This document shows, in pieces, positions 22,934 to 34,515 of a DNA stretch of 64,000 nt. Below the pieces are notes generated by a model. The model saw only the letters and a program-made list of their open reading frames with translations, had not been told where the DNA came from and searched no databases. The position numbers and the translations under genes were made by a program. The stretch spans positions 15,334,188 through 15,398,187 of the forward strand of contig BSYO01000025.1 of the NCBI GenBank assembly GCA_033239525.1. The letters run 5' to 3'. This stretch comes from Nepenthes gracilis (Eukaryota > Streptophyta > Magnoliopsida > Caryophyllales > Nepenthaceae). Positions within the stretch are counted from its first letter, which is position 1, and every line of letters begins with the position of its first letter.

Positions 22934-25900
22934 AAGTTATAAGGAGATGCTTTAATTAGTTTGAGGATTGAATTTGGTTAATTTTGGTTTAAGGATCTAA
23001 CGTGATTGAATTTTGGTGATATGATTGAAAAATATTGTCTGAATAAGATGGAAATATTCAATCCAGCTCTCACCTTGATCAGAAAGAGGAGTACTTAGCC
23101 ATCGTGGTGAGGATAATGGATGTGATGGAAATTATGACGCGAGGATAGAACCATCTAGCGCCTATCCTGACAAATCCAAGAAATATGGCATGCAATTGAT
23201 TTATAAATAAAAGGATGCCTAAATTTATGAGTGACTTGGATCCAACAAAGGTGAAATTTGGATCCAAAAAATTGAGAAAGTTTTTACAATGATTAGATCT
23301 CTAGAGGAGGATAAAGTAACGTTTGCCTCTTACAAGTTAGAGGGCGAGGAGGACCATTGGTAGTCCATAAAGAAGAGAGCAATGGATTTAGAGAACGAAG
23401 AGATTCTAGGGGATATATACGTGGAGGCTTTCCTGAACAAGTACTTCCCGATGAGTTTAAGGGAACAAAAGGAGAACGAGTTTGCCCATTGACAACAATA
23501 AAATCGGACTGTGGCTGATTATGGTGCCAAATTTACAAAATTATCTCGCTATGCCCCTCACATGGTACAAAATGAAGCAATAAAAGTAAAAACATTTTTG
23601 TGAGGCTTGAAGAACAAAATCCAAAGGTAGCTTGGCACTCCGAAATTGAGGATTTATGGAGATGTACTGAACCGAGCTCTTTTATTTGAAAAGAAAATAA
23701 AAAGAGAGAAATTTTTCAAAAAGAAGACTTTAAGCCGTAGAGGCCAATGATCCGGTCAAAGTTCAAAGTCAGGAGGATCTCATAAAAGATCATAACCGAT
23801 GAAAAAGAGAAAGAAAAGTACTAAAATTTAAGGTGCACTGGGCCCTCAATCAGTAGCCCCCGGTGCCCTCATTGTTGCAAATCTCATAGAGAGAGGCCTT
23901 GTTACAAGATCTTGGGTGCATTCTTTAATTGTGGTTAGCCCGGCTATATAATCAAAGCTTGTTCTCATCCCTCGAGGCAAACCACAAGGAAACCAAGTGC
24001 TTCAGGACAAGGTTTTACGGTGATGGCACAAGATATGGATGTATCGCCTATGGTGGTGGAAGGTAAACTTACTATCTTTAGAACTTCATCTCATGTACTT
24101 TTAAATTTAGGGTCTACACACTCATTTGTGTTACCAAAGTTTGTTTAATATTTGATGTCACCCCAAGGATCATGAATTTTATATTAGTAGTGTCTACACG
24201 TATGGGATCATCTTTGATCATGGATATTGTGTACCCTATGTGTGTTATTTGGGTCAACGGGTTAGTGTTAGGTGTGGATTTGATTTTATTAGATATGTAT
24301 GATTTTGATATCATTTTAGATATGAATTGGCTAGCTAGTAATCATACTAGTGTCAATTGTTTTCATAAGAGGGTGTATTTCGCTATTTTGTGATGTAAAC
24401 CTTTTTATTTTCAAGAAGTAATATATAAACAATCCCGCTACATGATTTTGGCTTTATATTCTTGTCATTTGATGAATAGTGGATGTCAAATCTACTTGAT
24501 TTATATGAACACAATTGAGAGCCATAGTGTGCCAGTGAAGGATATTGTGGTGATATGTGAGTTTGAGAAAGTCCTTCTAGAAGAGATTTTGGGACTATTG
24601 CCAAATCAGAAGATTGAATTTAAAATTGAGATGATGCCTAAAGCGGCATTGATATTGAAACCCCCTTATAAAATGCCACCATTGGAACTTAAGGAGTTGA
24701 AGTAATAATTGTAAGAACCATTGGAGAAGGGATTTATTTGGCCAAGTGTGTCTCCTTGGGGTGTTCTAATATTATTTGTGAAGAAGAAAGATGGATCTAT
24801 GCATTTATATATTGATTACAGGGAGTTGAATAAGATTGCTATCAAGGACAAGTACTCAATGTAGAGAATTGATGACTTATTTGATCAAATTATAAGGGGT
24901 CCAAATATTTTTTAAAATTGATATCTATTCAAGATATCACCAATTGAGGATTAAGAAGGAAGATATAACGAAGATGACTTTTCAAACAAGGTATCAAGCA
25001 TTATGAGCTTTTGGTTATATTATTTAGATTGACTAACACCCCTACAGCTTTTATGGACTTGATGAATCGGGTGTTTTAACCTTATCTCAACAAATTTGTG
25101 GTGGTATTCATTGATGATATATTGATTTACTCGAGAAGCTATGAGCAGCTCGAGATGTATTTAAGGATTATACTTTAGACGCTTCAAGAAAAGAGCCTAT
25201 ATGCCTAACTGAAGAAAATTTGAATTTTGGATGGAAGAAATTGTGATTCTGGGTCATGTAATATTAAAATGAGGTATTTTGGTTGACCCTAAAATGATCA
25301 AAGCTATTATTAATTTGAGCCAACCGATGACAGTGACTGAAGTTTGGAGCTTTTTGGGGATGTCAAGATACTATTGAAGTTTTGTGGAGAATGTTTTCAG
25401 AATTACCATGCCATTAACCCATTTGATGTGAAAAGAGGCTAAGTTTAATTGGATAAATAAATGTGAGTAGAGCTTTCATGAGTTAAATAACTGACTAGCA
25501 ACCACCTCTATTTTGATGATTCTAGAAGTATTCGGTCAATTTGTGGATTATTGTGATACTTTTAAGGTCAAATGATATTATGTTTTGATGCAACATGGTA
25601 AGGTGATCGCTTATGGGTCAAGGTAATTGAAGACTCATGACATGAACTATCCGACTCATGATTTGGAATTGGCGGGATAATTTTTGTATTAAAGATTTGG
25701 AGACTTTATTTGTATGGTAAGAACTTCTTAGTGTATTTGGACCACAAGAGCCTAAAGTATTTATTTTCTCAAAAAGAATTGAATATAAGCCAGTAAAAAT
25801 TGATAGATTTCTTGAAAGATTATGATTGTGAGATTCAATATTAATCCGAAAAAGCCAATATTATGGCAGATACTTTAAGTCATCAAATGACAAGTTTTGT

Positions 25901-27186
25901 GGCTCATTTAAGGATCAAGGAGATAGAGATGTTGGAGTGTATGAGGTAATGTGATATAAAAATGTACTCTCAAGACAATCGGATGATATTGTCCTATTTT
26001 CACGTATAGCCAGAAATGTTTTAGAAAATCAAAGGAGCACAAATGGATTATCCATTTTTGGTGGACATTGTTGGTGATTTGAATAGAGACTCTAGAACTG
26101 ATTTTAGTATAAGAGCCGATGGAGTCTTGAGATTTCGAGACTAGATATGTATACTAGATATTGAACAATTGAAAAAGAAAATTATGAACGAAACTCATCA
26201 ATTAAAATTCACTATCCACCCGAGAATTAACATGATGTATCAAAACTTGAAGAAAATGCTTTGGTAGAGAAATATGCAAAGAGAAATTGTAATTTATGTA
26301 GGTAGATGTTTGATTTGCCAATAGTTGAAGGTTAAATATAAAAAGTCAGTTGGCCTATTACAATCTATGATGACTCCAAGTTAGAAATGAGAAGATATAA
26401 TAATGGATTTTGTGATTAGGTTGCCAAGGACGTCGAGGAACCATAATGTTGTTTTGGTAATTATTGATTAACTCACTAAATCGGCTCATTTTATAACAGT
26501 GCGGTTGACGTTTTCTAGAGACCAATTAGCTAGATTGTATATTAATAAAATGGTCAAATTGCACGGTGTGCTAGTATCCATACTATCTGATTGAGACTCG
26601 AGATTTGTTTCTAAATTTTGAAAGAATTTGTATAGAGAATTGGGGATGAATTTAAAATTTAATATAGTTTATCATTCTCAAATAGATTGACAATCAGAGT
26701 ATACGATTTAGATTTTAGAGGATATGTTAAACGTTTCAATTTTAGAAATGAAATATAATTGAAAAAATTATTTGGCATTAGCTGAATTTACACATAATAA
26801 TAGCTATCAATATGCATTTATATGGCCCCATTCGAAGCTTTATACAGGAGAAAATGTTATTCCCTAATTCATTAGGAAGAGACTAGAGATATGAGGCTTT
26901 TAGGACCGAAAGTTATCCAAGATAAATTCGATAAGATTTGGTTGATTTATGAACAGTTGAAAGTAGTTCAAAGTCGAAAAAAAAGCTATGCTAATTGGAG
27001 AAGATTGGAACTGAGTTTTGAGATCGAAAATTATGTATTTTTGAAGATCTCTTCATCAAAGAAAATCTCAAGATTTGGGATTAAAGGCAAGCTAAAATCA
27101 AGGTTTATTTGGCCATTTGAGATTTTAGAGAAAATTGGTGAATGGTTTATAAATTGGCTCTACCTCCGAATTTGGGAGATGTATAT

Positions 27187-27529
27187 TGATGCGTGCTCCA
27201 TGTTGGTGACGGTTATTGCTGGCGATGATGATGAAGATGCAACGGAAGGGGAGATCAGCAAAGGAGAGAAGAGGGGAAACGTACGCGATAGTGTGTGAAG
27301 GCGAGAGAGTATGAACGGTGAAATCTGAGAAATTAGGGGGAGGAAGGGAAAGGGAAAAGGGAAATCGAGAGAGAGAGAGACAGAGAGAAAAGAGAGACAC
27401 CGAGAGAGAGAAAAAGTAGAGTAATAATATCCTCCCTTTTCATCATATGCATATTAGCTTATATATACGGGAATAGGGTCCTGTAACGGAAAACGGGGAA
27501 CGGGGAACGGGGATGCTCAGTTTGTAACA
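27187..27529 (-). repeat. 3' LTR of the chimeric element
   Basis: On the minus strand it starts TGTTACAAACTGAGC at 27529 and ends in CA at 27187. It matches 33861-34208, with about 17 substitutions and a few short indels. It contains a TATATATA-type box at about 27457-27467 and a GA-rich leader. Confidence 0.92.
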
Positions 27530-27645
27530 TTGTCGTATCCTTGAATGCAACCTTGTCCTCAAGGTTGATAAAGAGAAAGGTCCAATAAGAAGTAGCAATG
27601 GCTTCTGACGTGGCTTTGCGAACCCAACCAGTCCCACCCATAGTG
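27530..27645 (-). pseudogene. Gypsy pol tail retained in the chimeric element
   Basis: On the minus strand [14 protein letters not shown] is followed by NLEDKVAF just before the LTR. Gypsy element C ends the same way (SEATWETAVDF and NLEDKVIF), so this is the end of the chromodomain-type pol tail. It is joined in frame to the ClpB fragment at about 27645. Confidence 0.7.
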
Positions 27646-27776
27646 ACATACCCAAGAGGTGCACCAACCAAACACGAGACTGCATGCTTTTCCATGTATT
27701 CGCTCATATCAATTCGCACCAGAGCATTTTCTGTGTTGAAAAGGAAAGCAGCCAAGGCCTTTGCTAGCTCAGTCTT

Positions 27777-30700
27777 TGTGACGACCCGAGTTCCTAAATA
27801 TGATAATTGTGAGATAATTAAGTTAAAATAGGTAAATTGTATTCAAAAGGTGCGGGAGGAATGGATTGGAAAGTTCAAGCAGGAACTAGTAAATCGGAAA
27901 AATCATTCGGATCGGGGCTGAAGCCTCGCCCGTGAGGCTTGCGCTGCTGGGCGCTCGGCCACGGCTCGAGCGGACCATGCAGAACCGCCGTGGCTTTGTC
28001 GCGCCAGCCTTTCGAGGGGCGCTCAGCGGTGGTGGCGGCCGCCGCCACGGCCGCTCGCCCGGCCTCAGCGGAGCCGCGCATATATATTGCGCCGCGCGAT
28101 TTGTTCTCCTCATTTTCGATCGGCCGAGGGCTTTTCCACGAGAGAGAGAGCGCGACTAGAGAGAGAAGGAAGGAGATCGAGCAGGGAGTCGGTTCCGCTT
28201 GAAAGCCAGGTATAAAGGTGAAAGCACGCGTCGAGGCAAGTGTTCTCATACCCACTTCTCGTTCTCTTTCGATGTTTTGTGTATTTTCGTTGGGTATTTT
28301 TCGATACCCACGGGGAATGTTAGGACATTGAAAACCCATGCCTTGAGGTCCATGAAAATGTAGTTAGTTGTCCGATTCGTGTCCGATTCGCCCGGGTGGG
28401 TTTTGAAACCCTAACCTACGGGATTTTGGGGGTTTCCCATTTCCGGCCTCGTATCATGAAATTGACCTCAAAATTGGAATGCCCACGCCCCAATGATGTA
28501 TATATGTCGGCCGCGGGTCCGATCTCGCACGTTGGACCGTTCGCGGTGTCCGAGCCCGTTAAAGGGGCGCTGTTACTGTTCACCCGAGACCGAAGGTGGA
28601 TTTTGCGTGTTGTCACCTTCATGAAATGATGAAATGATCCTAGAATATGAATCCCCATGTCCCAATTGTGTGTATATATCGACCGGATGCGAATCTCGCA
28701 AGATTTGACCCGTTCGTGGCATCCGGGAGTCTTGAAATAATTCCGTAATTGTTTAAATGCCGATTAAGTGATATGTGTTTGTAGAGAGAGGAAGTTGAGG
28801 CACAACAGCAAGCACGACGAGAAAGGAAGGGGAGAGACCACGGTTGTGATTCGATTAGGGTAAAATAATGGTAGAACGAGCTCGGGCAAGTGTACTTGAG
28901 TTTTCACCGTACCAATTTCTCATGCTTTAAGACCGTTGAAAATGCTCTAAATGTTGATGATGCATGTTTAAAGTACATGAAGCATGTTTCCTTGATTACT
29001 TGGTTGGATTTTATGTTTATCCATGTTTACGCAAGATTTAGCCGAATTCGTGAATAAGCATGAAAATAGTGTTTTGATTTGTCTCGAAAGCATGTGGTGA
29101 AACCCTAGCTTGAAAATGTTGTGTAGTTTGAGTAAAATGCATGATTAAGTATGTATATTTGGATTTATGGCTTGATTTCATGAAATATGTGCAAGTAAGA
29201 GACCGATTTGAGTTCGAAGGTTTTGGCGAAGCCCCATGTACGAAAAATGAAGAGGTTTTGATGAATTTTTAGTAGCTTCTATTATATGAAAGTTAATTGA
29301 CATCGAAATGAAGCTTCCAGAAGAAAATATGAACGCCCGTTCACCGACAATATTTCCATGTAAGTTTAAAGAATAGTTGAAATTATATTGTAAAGTTTGA
29401 TTTGAAAATGTGATTTTCGATAAAGAGATGTTCCATTACGAGTTATTTTAGGACCAAATCCAGGATAGGTTCTCGGCATGCCTTAGGACTTTTCGGTGGT
29501 AATCGAGGATAACTCTGTCCATGGAGTTATTTGTGGTCCGCCCGCCCTCGGGCGTTACCGTCGGAGGGATATTTCGCCTACCTTCGGGTGGCACACCGTA
29601 CCCGATCCGTGAGATGGGACGGGCCTTAGATTGTGTGGAGTGAACGATCTATCCTCGATTTTCGCCCCCACGGCTAGTAGGGTATACTAGTAGGGTCTGC
29701 ACCGATATGATATGTTACCGTAACGATTATCGAATCACGATGTACTGCCATTCTTTACCGATATGATATGTTACCGTACCGATTATCGATTACGATGTAC
29801 CGTTCGCTTTACCGATTTGATATGTTACCGTGCCCGATTATCGAATACGATGTACCGTTCTTGTTTTACCGATATGATATGTTACCGTCGATTATCGAAT
29901 CACGATGTAGGTTCTTGTTTTACCGATATGATATGTTACCCGACCCGAAGAATATGAAGTACCGACATCGATGGCCGTTTATGGTTTACGGAATATTGTA
30001 CAATCGCATACCGTTCACCGAGATTTATGGAATTTAATACCGTCAAAGCATGATTTCTCTGTTTCATGGATTATATTATGCGATAAAATTGTGCATAAGT
30101 TACATGAGCATCATGGTTTCTTGCTCACGTGCATGTGTACCTTTGGGCCTCGGCTCAAGTTTTTTTCCCCTCGGATGGAAGAAAAGATGAAAAGATGAGA
30201 AGAGTTGCTTGAAGACTTTTGAGGACCGCCGCATATTGAAGTTATTTTGGAGGAGCTTTGTTGATGTAAAGGCTTAGCTGAAAATATGAACATCTTGCTC
30301 TTTTGGTCCCCGATGTTATAGAACATGTGGAATTTTGTATAACAAGCATGTGAGATGTATGTCTTCTTCGCAGTTCTTAGCTACTTCCGCTATATACTCT
30401 GGATTTTTGCGCTGGTCTAGATGGCATCTCGTCATTTGATTTATTAGAGTAGTAAATGTTTTATGAATTTGTGCCATGGATGGCACGTAGGATCCTGTGA
30501 ATGATTGTTGTAGGAATTGTGAATAATGGATAGTTGTGTGCTTGATATGGATGAATATTGGGTTTGTATTTTTGGGATTTCATCCGGTTATAAAGGAGAC
30601 TCTGCGAAATTTATGAAGTCTTGCCTTAATTAGACCGTTAGTTATGTTATCCGTTTGGCGGAAGCTTTTGAGGAAAAAAAAAAAATCCGTTCCGTCCACA
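27777..30700 (+). mobile_element. Solo LTR (2.9 kb), Tekay/Del-type, inserted in the ClpB fragment
   Basis: It starts TGTGACGACCCGAG and ends CCGTCCACA. Perfect GTCTT duplications flank it (27772-27776 and 30701-30705). The break falls within the Walker A codons of ClpB, and the two sides join correctly when one GTCTT is removed. The GC-rich block at 27900-28200 and the short open frames there are LTR sequence, not genes. Confidence 0.87.
29702..29945. repeat. Tandem array, about 55-bp unit, five copies
   Basis: CCGATATGATATGTTACCG-type starts fall at 29702, 29758, 29812, 29869 and 29923, with a shared CGATTATCGAAT and ACGATGTACC. The array lies inside the solo LTR. Confidence 0.9.
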
Positions 30701-31362
30701 GTCTTCCCCCAACACCAGTAGGACCCATGAACATGAAGCTTGCTATCGGACGATTTAGGTTAGAACCCAGTCTTGCCCCTTGACAGCGAATAGCGTCAAG
30801 AATGATTTGACAATACCAAAGGTCTGTCAGAGTAACTCTTTGTGGAGTTCATCTTCAAACAAGGCTAGCTTGTCTCTCTCTCGAACAATGCGGTTTGACA
30901 AGGGAATGCCATCCACTTGCTTACAATTTGCAATGTCAACATCCGTGACCTCTTCACGAAGCAAAGAATTTCAGGACTTCGGATAGTTAGCTAGATTCTT
31001 TTCAGCCTCTCTAAGCGGCTGAAGAGACATTAAGGTTCAATACTTGAGCTCTGCTGACACGATTTAGGTCAAACTCACGCTTATGCTTCCATCTCTAGAT
31101 TGACCTGTCAATCTCTTCTTTAATTGATCTCGATTCTATTCATAAAGAGCCTTTTCACGTTCCCATTGTAGCATTTGATCTTTGCTAGATCACTTTCCAA
31201 CTTTTGTAGCCTTTCCATTGATGCTTTGTAATTATCATTTTTTCAATGATAGTTTCTCCATCTCTAATTTTAATATTTCCCTATCTATTTCATCTAACTT
31301 AGTGGGCTTAGAAGTGATCTCCATTTTCAGCTTGGCAGCGGCTTCATCAACAAGGTCAATGG

Positions 31363-31610
31363 CTGATATCTTGGTTAGCAAGGACTCAATCAGGATATTT
31401 GTGAAGACAATAGGAACCCATTTGCCGAGAAGCATTAAGCCATGCATTTGCTCTAGCAAGAGTGTCCTCTACATCATTTATAGCCAAAAGCGTACATTCA
31501 AAAACCTTTGGAAGAAAAGAATGGATAGAAAGCACTTGAAACAGGAATAGAAAGTGTTTCTTGCATCTTCCTCTCCCATGGATATGACTCATACCCATCT
31601 TGAATTTGAG
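31363..31610 (-). pseudogene. Captured fragment of an unidentified plant gene, fused to ClpB
   Basis: On the minus strand this reads YPWERKMQETLSIPVSS, then [20 protein letters not shown], then VPIVFTN and ESLLTKIS. Small frameshifts (one in a T run near 31500) separate the pieces. ESLLTKIS runs straight into the ClpB sequence AIDLVDEA at about 31362. The vocabulary looks like a conserved, ordinary plant protein and not a retroelement. I cannot name the family with confidence. The fragment may extend upstream into the long frame described next. Confidence 0.6.
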
Positions 31611-33813
31611 CTATGCTTAATGCATGGTGTACTTTGGAGCTCCTCGAAGCTTGGAAGCTAGATAGGTGCGCCTGAGGAAAACTGAGGTGTATCTGCCCTG
31701 GAGTTGCCCAGCCCGACTGGCATTCTCTGGGCTGGGTATAATGCTTCAAGGCACCTGATGTCATACTCTAGACATGCCCATACCGATCGCATAGGTGCTT
31801 TGCAAGCCTCGAAGCTGGGAATTTAACAGACTTTAGCAACAATTTGTTGTTAGGAGGAAGCGCACCTTGGAATTCATCCATTTCTATTGATTCTTGAAGT
31901 TTCTCATTAGTAGAGAGGCAGTTGGTAGGTCCGAATGGCTGACTGAAAGGGAATTGCTCATTTTCACCGTGCCTTCTGTTCAACTCCACCGGAGATGGAG
32001 AGCATTGGCTTTTAATCAGTGAGAACTGCATTACTTCATAAACATCCATATCCAAAATACCAACACCTATAGCATATTGGCAGTTCAAACAATACAACAA
32101 ACAATGCCCAGCAGCCAGGGCTATCTGCCACATGGCGATGAAGGATGGTTGGAGGGAAGCTACACCATTTGCCGATTCAGCCTGGACACTTTCTCTGTCG
32201 TCCAGACAGGGCATTTTGCAACGAGGTGGGTCCTTTAGTGATGAAGAAGCAATGGGAACATGTCAATCAATTGTAATGAAGACTTGTATTGGGTTAAAAC
32301 ATTTAATGGGATCCATCACTTCTCGCATTGGCTGTTTAAGGAAAATGCTCAAGTCAAATTTGTCCCGTAAGGGAGGGATGGAGTTCTCTTCTATTAAGTT
32401 TGCACCCAAGCCATACCTCCAGGACACATCCACCCCATCGTCCTCAGTTCCAAGACTAGCCTTGCAACCAATATGATCTTCTAATGAAGAGGAGTTGATG
32501 GTAGCATGAATACACCACCAACCGAGGGTGTTCAGCAGTGGAGGAACAGAGTGCATTTCTAAGGGCCAGAGTGTGATCTGTCTTGAGAGGGACAAGCTTG
32601 TGTATCCCGGCCTCTCGTATCCAACCAAGAATTGCTCATTACCAGATTTTTCAAGTCTAATTGAAAAACAGTCACGAATCATGCTCAATGAGCCTAAGAT
32701 CAAAGTACGAACAGTACTTCTGGCATGCACATTTGGTACTAATGAGATGGTAGATCTGATTGCCACTGGAGCTTTTAGGGACTTGGTGTTTAGATTGGCC
32801 GAATTGGCGGAAGAAGAAACTAGAAGTATTTTCATTTCCAGATTATTTACAGGATGGAACAAAGGAGCCATACCTCAAAACAGTACAGGAGCCTCAATTT
32901 TCTTGTTTTCAAAAATGGCATCAGGCTGAACAAAATCATTAGGAGCTAGCAGTGTATGTTCACCTTTGTTGGTTGTCACTGCATAGCTGTTATGGTCTAC
33001 AACCAAGGCTGCAAGGAATGAATTATTCAACCCTTGCAACGGTGGGACATGAACGAGTACAGGAGCCCTGTTCTAGTCCTGGTCCGTCAGAAGGAAACCG
33101 TCGGATAAGTTCTCGGAGTCCATAATTGCTTTAACATTTGGACAATTTTAAGTGAAGAACTTGGTAAGGGGGGAAGGCATGACCTGTGAAGGACTTGAAA
33201 AGCTGTGTGGTAGAGGAAGTATGGGCTGGGATGTGGTGGTAGGTGGCTCTTCGAATTGAAAATCAGGAGACGCATGTGGATGGGGTTTCTCGATTCGAGT
33301 CAGAGGCGGCAAAGGCTCAGTGATGAAGGTTCGAAGCACTTTAGTGGTGGGAACCACAACCGATGGTGAGTTTGAAAATAAAGAGGAATTAGCGAAGGTG
33401 GAAGCCGAAAACGGTGATGAAGTTGAAGACGACGAGGAATTTGTAGTTGGCAATGGGAGTAGGTCGAGGCGGTTGGGGTAGGGTGACCTAATTGGAACTG
33501 AGATAAGAGCAGGGACGATTATTTGAGGAACTGGTGGCGTATGGAACCCGTGATGGACGGGGTTGCAGGCAGAGGAGCGTGACAATGATGGAAAGCCATC
33601 GAATATGAAGCTACAGAAAGCGAAAGATTTACTGACCGGTTAGTGTGTTACTCGATTCGGTGGAGTGACTGGTTGATTTCGGTGCAGGACAACCGGATTT
33701 GTGCCGTTGCTGAAACCGTGGTGGACATGCGGGTGGCAAATCGGTCGGTAGCTCGTCAGAGATCCTTCATCGACACTGGCCAGTTCGGCCATGGCCGCTT
33801 CGAGTGCGCGAGA
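31498..33813 (-). pseudogene. Long decayed frame: gag-like start plus unrecognised Ser/Thr/Pro-rich protein
   Basis: One minus-strand frame runs from about 33813 to 31498, over 750 codons, with only about six stops (for example at 33148-33150, near 33075 and near 32872). That is far fewer than chance, so it was coding. It starts RALEAAMAELASVDEG, which resembles the gag start of element C (RYKALEDAIA). Next comes a Ser/Thr/Pro-rich stretch (33585-33150), then a globular-looking part with LGWWCIHATINSSSLED and DVSWRYGLGANLIEEN. I do not recognise the second part. It could be an unusual gag or another captured host gene. Confidence 0.6.
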
Positions 33814-33841
33814 TCTCGTCCTTCGTTCTCCTCCGCTTTTC

Positions 33842-33860
33842 TCTCAACGAGAGCACCAAA
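33842..33860 (-). other. Primer-binding site of the chimeric element
   Basis: On the minus strand TGGTGCTCTCGTTGAGA directly follows the 5' LTR. It differs by one base from the site of gypsy element C at 46329, which points to the same lineage. Confidence 0.85.
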
Positions 33861-34208
33861 TGATGTGTGCTTCATGTTGGTGACGGTTATTGCTGGTGAT
33901 GATGATGAACATGCAACGGAAGGGGAGATCAGCAGAGGAGAGAAGAGGGAAAACGTATGCGATGGTGTGTGAGGGCGAGAGAGTATGAACAGTGAAATCT
34001 AGGGAATTAGAGAAATTAGGGGGAGGAAGGGAAAGGGGAAAGGGAAATCGAGAGAGAGAAAGAGACAGAGAGAAAAAGAGAGACACCGAGAGAGAGAAAA
34101 AGTAGAGTAATAATATCCTCCCTTTTCATCACATGCATATTAGCCTATATATACGAGAATGGGGTCCTATAACGGAAAACGGGGAACGGGGATGCTGAGT
34201 TTGTAACA
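33861..34208 (-). repeat. 5' LTR of the chimeric element
   Basis: On the minus strand it starts TGTTACAAACTCAGC at 34208 and ends ACACATCA at 33861. A TATATATA box lies at about 34145-34152, with a GA-rich stretch downstream. Confidence 0.92.
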
Positions 34209-34515
34209 TATATAATGTGTTCCACGTGTCATGTTACAAATGTAAGTATTGATCCGATGTACATTATTGAATACGAGCCATTGAGGATTAACGAAGACTT
34301 GATGCATGTTGAGGAATTGGTCAAAATTTTGGATAGAAGATATTAAGTGTTTTGGAAGAAAGTAATACTATTGGTCAAAGTCTTATGGAGAAACCATTCG
34401 ATTGAATAGGCTACATGGGAAAGAGAAGACAAGATCCAGGAGAAGTACCCGCATTTGTTTTTTCATTGAAGTATGTAAAATTTCAAGGACCAAATTTTTA
34501 TAAAGACGGGAGAAA

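Larger units (their letters stand above)
27645..31362 (-). pseudogene. CLPB: Captured fragment of organellar ClpB (HSP100 disaggregase), split by a solo LTR
   Basis: On the minus strand 31362 onward gives [20 protein letters not shown], then LDEIDR and [12 protein letters not shown], the start of the ClpB coiled-coil middle domain. Frameshifted pieces follow: WEREKAL, EYDLNR and IVSKW. Near 30710 comes FMFMGPTGVG, the Walker A region of the second AAA+ domain, with an extra base. After the solo LTR it resumes at 27776 with [20 protein letters not shown] and LVGAP.GYV. ClpB is a hexameric ATPase that untangles aggregated proteins; the wording is closest to plastid or mitochondrial forms. About 215 codons run without an intron from 31362 to 30706. 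Frameshifts and stops make it nonfunctional. Confidence 0.85.
27187..34208 (-). mobile_element. Chimeric gypsy-type LTR element carrying two host-gene fragments
   Basis: Two LTRs of about 345 bp bracket it. TATAT occurs directly on both sides (27182-27186 and 34209-34213). The primer site is at 33842-33858 on the minus strand. It interrupts the chromovirus between codons for GDVY and NVFH, so it moved as a unit. Reading on the minus strand: LTR, primer site, gag-like start, a long unrecognised frame, a fragment of an unidentified plant protein, a fragment of organellar ClpB (split by a solo LTR), a short gypsy pol tail, LTR. No protease, reverse transcriptase or integrase is present, so it must have been mobilised by a partner. 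LTR divergence is about 5 percent by eye. Confidence 0.9.
22934..34490 (+). pseudogene. Chromovirus gag-pol, heavily decayed, split by the nested chimeric element
   Basis: Gag is at about 23050-23990 (DLDPTKVKFGSKKLRKFLQ). A protease remnant is near 24090-24130 (LGSTHSF, aspartate lost). Reverse transcriptase is at about 24700-25150 ([27 protein letters not shown] near 25100). RNase H is at about 25380-25900. Integrase is at about 26150-26750 (MDFVIRLPRTSRNHNVVLV, TKSAHF). The tail breaks at 27186 after ALPPNLGDVY and resumes at 34209 with NVFHVSCYK, a run typical of plant chromoviruses. Stops occur every few tens of codons. The frame ends before the polypurine tract at about 34502-34515. Confidence 0.85.

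Noticed and set aside
27875..28339. Open frames of up to 154 codons on both strands
   Set aside because: They are inside the solo LTR 27777-30700. GC-rich sequence lacks stops by chance, and no domain is visible.
29702..29945. Regular repeats that could be taken for a CRISPR-like array
   Set aside because: The units are contiguous tandem copies with no unique spacers, in plant LTR sequence.
33148..33585. Stand-alone Ser/Thr/Pro-rich protein, possibly a cell-wall protein
   Set aside because: The frame continues in phase both upstream into a gag-like start and downstream past isolated stops, so it is a part of the longer chimeric frame.
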